Of a DNA stretch of 64,000 nucleotides, positions 57,898-64,000 are shown piece by piece; position 1 is the first letter of the stretch, and the number at the start of each line of letters is the position of its first letter. The notes under the pieces were generated by a model. That model had not been told where the DNA came from. It did no database searches and saw only the letters and a list, made by a program, of their open reading frames with translations. The translations under genes and the position numbers were made by a program. Origin of the DNA: Leisingera sp. S132 (GTDB taxonomy: Bacteria; Pseudomonadota; Alphaproteobacteria; Rhodobacterales; Rhodobacteraceae); contig NZ_CP083553.1 of assembly GCF_025144465.1 (NCBI RefSeq), positions 640,501 to 704,500 on the forward strand, read 5' to 3'.

Positions 57898-58926
57898 TCA
57901 AATTTCCGGACGCTTGGCGCCTGCAGCTTGCAGGATTGTAACGGCGATGATCTGGGTCACATCCTCGGCGCTGCAGCCGCGCGACAGGTCGTTGGCGGGT
58001 TTGGCCAGCCCTTGCAGGACCGGGCCTATGGCGGAGTAGCCGCCAAGCCGCTGGGTGATCTTGTAGCCGATGTTACCTGCGTCCAGGTTCGGGAAGATCA
58101 TCACGTTGGCCTGGCCGGCAACGGCAGAGCCCGGAGACTTGCGCTCACCTACCGAAGGCACGAAGGCCGCGTCGAATTGCAGTTCTCCATCGGCGGGAAG
58201 CTCAGGGTGGGCGTCTTGGAACAGGCCTAGGGCTTCGGTAACCTTTTCCACCGCCGGGTGCTTGGCGCTGCCCTTGGTCGAAAAGCTGAGGAAGGCCAGT
58301 TTGGGGTCCACTCGCAACAGCGCGCTGGCTGATTGGGCCGAGGCTGCGGCGATGGAAACCATTTCGGCGGGCTTGGGGTCAATCACTAGTCCACAGTCCG
58401 AGTACAGCATTGCACGGGCACCCTCGGGCGCATCGGCTGGCGGGTACATCAGGAAGAAGGAGGAGACCATGCCGGCATCCGGCGCCATGCCGATCACCTG
58501 GATGGCACTGCGCACCACATCGCCGGTGGTGTGCACAGCACCGCCGACGGTGCCGGTTGCATGGCCCAGGCGGACCAGCATGGCGGCATAAACCAGTGGT
58601 GTTTCGGCAGCGGCACGGGCCTTGGCCTCATCCACGCCCTTGTGCTTGCGCAGCACATAGTATTCTGCAGCAAAGCTTGCAGTCAGATCCGACGTGGCCG
58701 GATCGTGGATTGCCACACCGCCGCTAGCCCGGGCACCTTCGGCTTGCAGAGCGGCTTCAACCCCGGCATGGGGGCCGACCAGAATGACATCGGCAATACC
58801 TGCCTGATGTGCGGCCAAGGCGCCTGCAACCACACGGGGGTCGGTGCCCTCGCTCAGCGCAACAACGGGGCGGGTCGCCGGGGCTTCGGCCTTCAGCAGT
58901 TCAAGCGGGGACAAGGTCTGGGTCAT
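57898..58926 (-). CDS. pta: Phosphate acetyltransferase
   Basis: 342 residues, the short single-domain Pta. Markers are VVALSEGTDPRVVAGALAAH near the start, GTVGGAVHTTGDVVRSAIQVIG, SSFFLMYPPADAPEGARAMLYSDCGLVIDP and the closing QANVMIFPNLDAGNIGYKITQRLGGYSAIGPVLQGLAKPANDLSRGC. It turns acetyl phosphate, the Xsc product, into acetyl-CoA. Lies between the exporter gene and soeA on the same strand, as in sulfonate operons of Rhodobacteraceae. Confidence 0.95.
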   Translation of the reverse strand: MTQTLSPLELLKAEAPATRPVVALSEGTDPRVVAGALAAHQAGIADVILVGPHAGVEAALQAEGARASGGVAIHDPATSDLTASFAAEYYVLRKHKGVDEAKARAAAETPLVYAAMLVRLGHATGTVGGAVHTTGDVVRSAIQVIGMAPDAGMVSSFFLMYPPADAPEGARAMLYSDCGLVIDPKPAEMVSIAAASAQSASALLRVDPKLAFLSFSTKGSAKHPAVEKVTEALGLFQDAHPELPADGELQFDAAFVPSVGERKSPGSAVAGQANVMIFPNLDAGNIGYKITQRLGGYSAIGPVLQGLAKPANDLSRGCSAEDVTQIIAVTILQAAGAKRPEI

Positions 58927-58969
58927 GGGCGAGCGTCCTGTAACAGTTGTTTCGGGCAGGGCGCGGCAG

Positions 58970-59716
58970 TCAGAACGCCAGCCGTGCGATATTGATCAGC
59001 GAAAGTGCGGTCAGCATCAGCACCACCGCCCGGCGGAACAGCGATTGCGAGACCGCCTTGAAACTATGAGACCCGGCCCAGATGCCGAGGCCCAGAAAGG
59101 GAAAGGCCAGCAGGATGCCGGTCAGGGTTTCCGGCCCTACCAGACCGTTCAGAGCCATCACCGGCAGCGCCATCAAGTCGATGCCGGTCAGGAAGATGAT
59201 CATCGTAGCGCGGAACACCGCAGGCGGAACCGGTTGCGCGGTCAGGAAAGCCGCTACGGGCAGCCCGCCGACGCCGGCGCTGTTGGCGATGCCTGCAACA
59301 GCACCCACGCCCAAATTACCGTTGCGCCCGACCGGGCGTTCCAGCTGCCAGCCGCTGAGCAGAACCAGGCTCAGCACCAGGATCAGGCTTGAGATCGCCA
59401 GCCTGGCTTCCTGCTCGCCCAGCCGTGCCATGATGGCGATGGCGGGAACTGTTGCGACGGCGGCCCCTGCCAGAAGGGCAATGGCCCGGCGCCAGTCGAT
59501 ATGCGGGCGGATGTCGCGGGCCTGAAAGGCGGTCATGGCGATTTCGCAAGAAAACACCACCGGGATCAAAGGCAGCGGGTTGGTTGTGAGTGCTGCCAGA
59601 ATGATGAAGATCGCGGAAAAACCAAACCCGGAGAAGCCCCGGATAATGGCCGCCGCGAACAACGCGGCGGCCAGATAGAGCCCCTGGCCCATCGAGAGGT
59701 CAAAGGGCAGGGGCAT
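58970..59716 (-). CDS. tauE: TauE/SafE-family sulfite exporter
   Basis: 248 residues, about eight membrane helices, TauE/SafE family: FAAAIIRGFSGFGFSAIFIIL, PVVFSCEIAMTAFQARDIRPHIDWRRA, GVGGLPVAAFLTAQPVPPAVFRATMIIFLTGIDL. Starts 5 bases past the xsc stop. In this position it most likely exports excess sulfite (or another sulfur anion) from sulfonate breakdown. Family evidence is firm, substrate is inferred. Confidence 0.88.
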   Translation of the reverse strand: MPLPFDLSMGQGLYLAAALFAAAIIRGFSGFGFSAIFIILAALTTNPLPLIPVVFSCEIAMTAFQARDIRPHIDWRRAIALLAGAAVATVPAIAIMARLGEQEARLAISSLILVLSLVLLSGWQLERPVGRNGNLGVGAVAGIANSAGVGGLPVAAFLTAQPVPPAVFRATMIIFLTGIDLMALPVMALNGLVGPETLTGILLAFPFLGLGIWAGSHSFKAVSQSLFRRAVVLMLTALSLINIARLAF

Positions 59717-59721
59717 TGGGT

Positions 59722-61494
59722 TCAGACCTTCTGCGGACGCATGTCGTCCTTGCTGATGCCTGCAACCTGGACCGGCTTCTTCATTGCGTCGCGGCGGAAG
59801 GGCTCACCCAGTTCCTGGTTGATCATCGCTTCGATCAGGGTGGTGATGCCCTTCTTCTGGTCTTCGCAGGCCTGGCGCAGAGCGTCGGTCAGCTCTTCCT
59901 GAGTTCGGGCAACAACACCCTTCAGGCCGCAGGCCTGGGCGATGCCGGCATAAGACACCTGGGTGTCCAGCTCGGTGCCGACAAAGTTGTCGTCGAACCA
60001 CAGGGTGGAGTTACGCTTTTCCGCGCCCCACTGGTAGTTGCGGAAGACAACCTGGGTCACGGCGGGCCATTCTTCGCGGCCGATTGCGGTCAGCTCGGTC
60101 ACTGCGATGCCGAATGCGCCGTCGCCGGAGAAGCCGACAACCGGAACGTCCGGGCAGCCGATTTTTGCACCGACAACCGCCGGCAAGCCGTAGCCGCAGG
60201 GGCCGAACAAGCCGGGGGCCAGGTACTTGCGGCCTTCCTCGAAGGACGGGTAGGCGTTGCCGATTGCGCAGTTGTTGCCGATGTCGGAGGAGATGATCGC
60301 ATCCTTCGGCAGGCCGGCCTGGATCGCACGCCATGCACGGCGCGGCGACAGCCAGTCAGGCTTGGCTGCGCGGGCACGCTCATTCCAGGTGGTTCCGGGA
60401 TCGTCCTGCTCGCTGTCCATCGAGGACAGTTCCTGCGCCCAGGAGGATTTGGTGTGCGCGATCAGCGCTTTGCGTTCTTCGCGGCCTTCGTCGCCTGCGG
60501 TGCCGGACAGTTTGCTCAGGATTGTGTCTGCAACCTGCTTGGCGTCGCCGACGATGCCGACAGTGACTTTCTTGGTCAGGCCGATGCGGTCCGGATTGAT
60601 GTCAACCTGGATGATTTTCGCGTCGGTCGGCCAGTAGTCGATGCCGTAGCCGGGCAGGGTCGAGAACGGGTTCAGGCGGGTGCCCAGGGCCAGGACAACG
60701 TCCGCTTTGGAGATCAGTTCCATGCCTGCTTTTGAGCCGTTGTAGCCCAGCGGGCCAGCGAACAGCGGGTGCGATCCGGGGAAGGCGTCGTTGTGCTGGT
60801 AGCCGACGCAAACCGGGGCGTCCAGGCGCTCGGCCAGGGCGATCGAGGACGGGATCGCGCCGCCGATAACAACGCCGGCACCGTTCAGGATGACCGGGAA
60901 CTTCGCGTTTGACAGCAGCTCGGCCGCCTCGTTCACCGCGTCGGTGCCGCCTGCGGGGCGCTCAAAGTCAACAACGGCCGGCAGTTCGATGTCGACAACC
61001 TGGGTGAAGTAGTCGCGCGGCACGTTGATCTGGGCCGGAGCGGAGTTGCGCTTGGCTTGCATGATCACGCGGTTCAGGACCTCGGCCATGCGGGAGGGAT
61101 CGCGCACCTCTTCCTGGTAGCAGACGCAGTCGGCGAACATGCGCATCTGTTCCATTTCCTGGAAACCGCCCTGACCCATTGTCTTGTTTGCGGCTTGCGG
61201 GGTGACCAACAGAAGCGGGGTGTGGTTCCAGTAAGCGGTTTTAACGGCGGTCACAAAGTTGGTGATGCCAGGGCCGTTCTGGGCGATCATCATCGACATT
61301 TTGCCGGTGGCGCGGGTGTAGCCGTCAGCCATCATGCCGCCGGAACCTTCGTGAGCGCAGTCCCAGAAGGTGATGCCTGCCGGCTCGAAGATGTCGGAGA
61401 TCGGCATCATGGCCGAACCGATAATACCAAAGGCATGCTCGATGCCGTGCAGCTGAAGCACTTTGACGAAGGCTTCTTCGGTGGTCATTTTCAT
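59722..61494 (-). CDS. xsc: Sulfoacetaldehyde acetyltransferase
   Basis: 590 residues, ThDP enzyme of the acetolactate-synthase fold. The N-terminal part has EAFVKVLQLHGIEHAFGIIGSAMMPISDIF with the catalytic Glu region AHEGSGGMMADGYTRATGK; the ThDP-binding segment is FSGDGAFGIAVTELTAIGREEWPAVTQVVFRNYQWGAEKRN. These match Xsc rather than acetolactate synthase. It converts sulfoacetaldehyde plus phosphate to acetyl phosphate and sulfite. GGAG lies eight bases before the ATG at 61494. First gene of xsc-tauE-pta-soeABC. Confidence 0.95.
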   Translation of the reverse strand: MKMTTEEAFVKVLQLHGIEHAFGIIGSAMMPISDIFEPAGITFWDCAHEGSGGMMADGYTRATGKMSMMIAQNGPGITNFVTAVKTAYWNHTPLLLVTPQAANKTMGQGGFQEMEQMRMFADCVCYQEEVRDPSRMAEVLNRVIMQAKRNSAPAQINVPRDYFTQVVDIELPAVVDFERPAGGTDAVNEAAELLSNAKFPVILNGAGVVIGGAIPSSIALAERLDAPVCVGYQHNDAFPGSHPLFAGPLGYNGSKAGMELISKADVVLALGTRLNPFSTLPGYGIDYWPTDAKIIQVDINPDRIGLTKKVTVGIVGDAKQVADTILSKLSGTAGDEGREERKALIAHTKSSWAQELSSMDSEQDDPGTTWNERARAAKPDWLSPRRAWRAIQAGLPKDAIISSDIGNNCAIGNAYPSFEEGRKYLAPGLFGPCGYGLPAVVGAKIGCPDVPVVGFSGDGAFGIAVTELTAIGREEWPAVTQVVFRNYQWGAEKRNSTLWFDDNFVGTELDTQVSYAGIAQACGLKGVVARTQEELTDALRQACEDQKKGITTLIEAMINQELGEPFRRDAMKKPVQVAGISKDDMRPQKV

Positions 61495-61581
61495 GGGTTT
61501 TGCTCCTGAGTGAGACGCATAATCTGCCCGGACCAGAGTGCCGGGAGTTGACTCTGGTTTAGGGGGCGCTGGGGTGTCCGG

Positions 61582-61614
61582 TTAGGGCCAGTTAGGGCGC
61601 TGGGGTAGGTCCAA
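61582..61614 (-). promoter_or_regulatory. Candidate TauR boxes upstream of xsc
   Basis: On the minus strand TTGGACCTAC (61605-61614) and CTGGCCCTAA (61582-61591) resemble the CTGGACYTAA half-sites reported for TauR, spaced 23 bases. A further AGCGCCCTAA (61592-61601) makes a direct 10-base repeat. They lie about 90-120 bases upstream of the xsc start, a sensible activator position. Confidence 0.6.
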
Positions 61615-61694
61615 AAATGGCCTTATGAAAATAGCCGGGCGGGATTTTCACATAAGGCTCAGCCGGTCACGCCTGTTAGACTCCTCAATGGGAG

Positions 61695-61713
61695 TGTATC
61701 ACCAGGTGATACA
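61695..61713. promoter_or_regulatory. 19-base palindrome between tauR and xsc
   Basis: TGTATCACC-A-GGTGATACA, perfect 9-base arms around one central base, 46 bases past the tauR stop. The TGTAT...ATACA arms look like a GntR-type operator. It is too AT-poor downstream to be an intrinsic terminator for tauR, though a hairpin role is possible. Confidence 0.45.
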
Positions 61714-61758
61714 TCTGGTGCCATTTTTTTGATTTGGGCATTGGTGCGGTAGTATTGG

Positions 61759-63219
61759 TCAGCGCTGTTTGAGCGCATGAGCCAGCAAGGCCAGCCCAGG
61801 CTCGATTCTGGTAGCAGGAATCGAGGAATAGCCGAGCCTGTAGTAATTCTGCTTGCGGCGCTCTGCCGCAAAGAAGGGAGCGCCGGGTTCAATAATCACG
61901 CTTTTCTCCCTCAGCCGCTGCGCCACTACAGTTGCGTCTACGTCCGCTGGTGCCTGCATCCACAGGGCGGAGCCGCCAAAGCTGCCAACGCCTGCGATGG
62001 TCAGGCCATGTTTTCGGATCGCATCTTCAATGACCGCGCGCCGATCATGCAGTACCTTGGCGATGCGGCGGATCTGAGCGTCGTAGTGGCCAAGGGAGAG
62101 GAAGTAGGCCACGGTGCGTTGCACGTGGCCGGGCGGGTGCCGCAGCACGCTGGCGCGCAATGCACGGGCTTGGCGGATGAAAGGTTCTGACCCAACCAGG
62201 TAACCAAGCCTGAGGCCCGGGAAAAGCGACTTGGAGAAACTGCCCGCGTAAATGACCCGGCCTTCGGTGTCGAGAGACTTGAGCGACGGTGAAGGTGCGC
62301 CAAGGAAGGACATCTCGAACTCGTAGTCGTCTTCGACAATCACTGCATCGATTTCGCTGGCGCGCCGGAGCAGCTCCTTGCGGCGTTCCATTGGCATGGT
62401 GAACGTGGTGGGACTCTGGTGGCTGGGAGTGCAGAAGATAACATTGGTGTCGTCGGGAATGGTGTCAGGCGGCAGACCGCGCTCGTCCACCGGAATGCAG
62501 TCCACTTGGCACCGGGTCTGAACCACCTGGTCGCGCAATGTATAGTAAGCTGGATCCTCCACAGCTGCGCGGCGTCCGCGGTTCAGCAGTAACTGGCAAG
62601 TGATCCACAGCGCGTTCTGGGCGCCCAGGGTAATCAGGATTTCCTCCGGCCGTGCGGTGATCCCGCGCCGCGGCAGCGTATGGCGGGCGATATACTCGAT
62701 CAGCAGCGGATCGTCCTGGTCGAAGTAATCATTGGCCAGTGCGGAGAAGTCCTTTTGCCCCAGAGCGCGCAGCGCGCAAAGCCGCCAGTTAGCGTGATCG
62801 AACAGCGAAGCATCGGCCTGACCGTATATGAACGGATACCGGTAGTCGCGCCAATCCTGCGGTTTGCGGGGGGTGTCGCCGCCAGTGAAGCTGCGCGCCA
62901 TCACCTTGCCCCAGTCAACAGTGTCGCCGGATTTCTGTTGTGGAGTGTAGGAGGGAGGCACCGGCGCGTTGTCGGAGACAAAATACCCCGAACGTCCACG
63001 CGAGGTGAGATAGTCATTCGCCAGAAGTTCGGTGTAGGCCAGAGTTACGGTGATCCGGCTGATGCCAAGATGCGCGGCCAGCTTGCGCGAGGACGGCAGT
63101 TTCTCACCTACCCGGAAGCGGCCGGACAAGATGCCCTCGGCAATCATTTCCTGGATCTGCGCCTGCAGTGTGCCCTGAGCATCCGGATTCAGGAAGAAGG
63201 TGTCAACGGAGATGGCCAT
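61759..63219 (-). CDS. tauR: TauR: MocR-type (GntR-HTH/aminotransferase) regulator
   Basis: 486 residues. N-terminal GntR winged helix (about 12-80: LQAQIQEMIAEGILSGRFRVGEKLPSSRKLAAHLGISRITVTLAYTEL) fused to a fold-type I aminotransferase domain with the PLP lysine in YAGSFSKSLFPGLRLGYLVG. TauR in Rhodobacter capsulatus activates taurine genes in response to taurine. Position directly upstream of xsc on the same strand supports the name. GGACTTA repeats lie just upstream of its start. Confidence 0.9.
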   Translation of the reverse strand: MAISVDTFFLNPDAQGTLQAQIQEMIAEGILSGRFRVGEKLPSSRKLAAHLGISRITVTLAYTELLANDYLTSRGRSGYFVSDNAPVPPSYTPQQKSGDTVDWGKVMARSFTGGDTPRKPQDWRDYRYPFIYGQADASLFDHANWRLCALRALGQKDFSALANDYFDQDDPLLIEYIARHTLPRRGITARPEEILITLGAQNALWITCQLLLNRGRRAAVEDPAYYTLRDQVVQTRCQVDCIPVDERGLPPDTIPDDTNVIFCTPSHQSPTTFTMPMERRKELLRRASEIDAVIVEDDYEFEMSFLGAPSPSLKSLDTEGRVIYAGSFSKSLFPGLRLGYLVGSEPFIRQARALRASVLRHPPGHVQRTVAYFLSLGHYDAQIRRIAKVLHDRRAVIEDAIRKHGLTIAGVGSFGGSALWMQAPADVDATVVAQRLREKSVIIEPGAPFFAAERRKQNYYRLGYSSIPATRIEPGLALLAHALKQR

Positions 63220-63233
63220 ATGGGCACCTTAGG

Positions 63234-63265
63234 GTGGACTTAAGTGGGGTGCAATCTGGACTTAG
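63234..63265. promoter_or_regulatory. Candidate TauR boxes between tauR and the edge gene
   Basis: GTGGACTTAA (63234-63243) and CTGGACTTAG (63256-63265), direct repeats spaced 22 bases, close matches to CTGGACYTAA. They sit 15-46 bases upstream of the tauR start and 60-90 upstream of the rightward gene, so they may serve autoregulation, the divergent gene, or both. Confidence 0.65.
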
Positions 63266-63324
63266 GGCCAGTTTGGGGAAAACTGCGCCTTGAATTGGCT
63301 GGGTTGGCAGTGCCAGATCACTTC

Positions 63325-64000
63325 ATGCCGAAACCCATCGTTCACATCGCTTTTGCAGTCTTTTTGACTCTTCTTACACAACTCGGCGGCATCGCCTGGT
63401 TGGTTGCGCTCCTGTTCCGGCGCAGGCTTGCGGCGTTCTTAATTCTATACTCAGGTCTCAGCTTGTCGGCCATCTGGGCCGCCCCGCACTTCGGGCGGGT
63501 TGCTCTCGGCTGCTGGCAGGAGGGCCCTTTGCAAATGCAATCCTGGCTATACTGTGCGTCGAATCGGAATTTCGTGACACCGGAGCTGGCCAAGGCGCTG
63601 CAGGAAACAGCGGCGTCGGTTGCTACAGCCTATCCCGGTACTGTCACGCAGGTTCTTGATGCCAATTTTCCGTTCCTTGATGGTTTTCCGCTGCTTCCGC
63701 ACCTGTCTCACCGCGACGGGCGCAAGGCAGATCTCGCATTCTACTATTCGGGCGCATCGGGTTACGTTCCCACGGCGACCCGGTCTCCGATCGGCTACTT
63801 TGCCTTTGAACACGGGGTGTCGGATTGCCCGGCCGCTTGGTTATCGCTGCGCTGGGACCTTCAGGCGCTACAGCCATTGTGGCAGGATTTGAGGGTAGAT
63901 GCTGACCGAACCCGCCATCTGCTGCGGGCCCTGGCGGCGGATGGCAGGATCGGGAAGGTATTTCTTGAGCCACACTTGCAAGAACGGTTTGCGGTGAGTT
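63325..64000 (+). CDS. Membrane-anchored protein of unknown function, cut by the window edge
   Basis: 225 codons with no stop, running off the right edge. ATG at 63325 gives MPKPIVHIAFAVFLTLLTQL, then two N-terminal membrane helices (about 5-52). The rest looks extracytoplasmic: LDANFPFLDGFPLLPHLSHRDGRKADLAFYYSG, RSPIGYFAFE, RWDLQALQPLWQDLRVD and KVFLEPHL. The His-x6-Asp spacing in SHRDGRKADLAF and the ordered HIS/Asp residues loosely suggest a zinc peptidase of the hedgehog/D-Ala-D-Ala peptidase fold (VanY/MepA-like), which I cannot confirm. Divergent from tauR. Confidence 0.7.
   Translation, partial: MPKPIVHIAFAVFLTLLTQLGGIAWLVALLFRRRLAAFLILYSGLSLSAIWAAPHFGRVALGCWQEGPLQMQSWLYCASNRNFVTPELAKALQETAASVATAYPGTVTQVLDANFPFLDGFPLLPHLSHRDGRKADLAFYYSGASGYVPTATRSPIGYFAFEHGVSDCPAAWLSLRWDLQALQPLWQDLRVDADRTRHLLRALAADGRIGKVFLEPHLQERFAVS

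Noticed and set aside
56344-58230. 628-codon open frame opposite soeA and pta
   Set aside because: Antisense to conserved catalytic genes; composition typical of a shadow frame.

Overview
This is a GC-rich, densely coded chromosomal stretch from an alphaproteobacterium, most likely a marine Rhodobacteraceae of the Roseobacter group (Leisingera, Phaeobacter or Ruegeria-like). The basis is gene content: a sulfoacetaldehyde/sulfite module (tauR-xsc-tauE-pta-soeABC), a lone mlaA-mlaC pair, glnK-amtB, a DUF482 acetyltransferase beside phhB, and frequent 1-4 base stop/start overlaps. I see no tRNA, rRNA, CRISPR array, insertion sequence, phage or plasmid replication gene. Genus is inference. No gene-free stretch exceeds about 300 bases; the longest gaps are about 270 (glnK to the PBP gene) and 264 (tauR to xsc).

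Left part (1-16 kb): ilvD runs off the left edge; then a benE-type transporter divergent from an XRE-cupin regulator with twin operators between them, a DMT permease, smpB, a secreted leucine-rich-repeat protein, sseA and an aromatic/aspartate aminotransferase closed by a strong hairpin, glnK-amtB, a class A penicillin-binding protein, mlaA-mlaC, and a type I secretion ABC/HlyD pair with no substrate gene nearby.

Middle (17-35 kb): an overlapping set ridA-gdpD-DUF482-phhB, a 36-base perfect palindrome, a peroxiredoxin divergent from a ferredoxin-reductase-like flavoprotein with rsmD, a HAD phosphatase, map, an MscS channel and sfsA. A broken SDR gene and a gutted TetR gene (26.2-27.35 kb) look like a decayed regulator/enzyme pair. 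Next come a CinA-like protein, GNAT, AhpD-like and OmpA-like proteins, a class A beta-lactamase divergent from an AmpR-like LysR regulator with a clear operator, a second LysR regulator, an AEC transporter and small stress-type proteins.

Right-middle (36-51.8 kb): a 2,4-dienoyl-CoA reductase, rppH, a DMT transporter divergent from a MarR regulator with twin palindromes, an adenosine-kinase-like PfkB protein, nth, an Ada-like methyltransferase, a WYL regulator with an inverted-repeat operator, an OmpA lipoprotein, an NADPH-FMN reductase, mnmD divergent from an FAD oxidoreductase (apparently a split MnmC), a lytic transglycosylase and dapA.

Right end (51.8-64 kb): genes here run leftward. TauR controls xsc (sulfoacetaldehyde to acetyl phosphate plus sulfite), followed by a TauE-type exporter, pta (acetyl phosphate to acetyl-CoA) and soeABC (sulfite to sulfate, at the cytoplasmic face). 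An ECF41 sigma factor and its overlapping AhpD-like partner follow a terminator. Together they dissimilate C2 sulfonates such as taurine, although the upstream taurine uptake and transamination genes are not in the window. An unrecognised membrane-anchored protein runs off the right edge.
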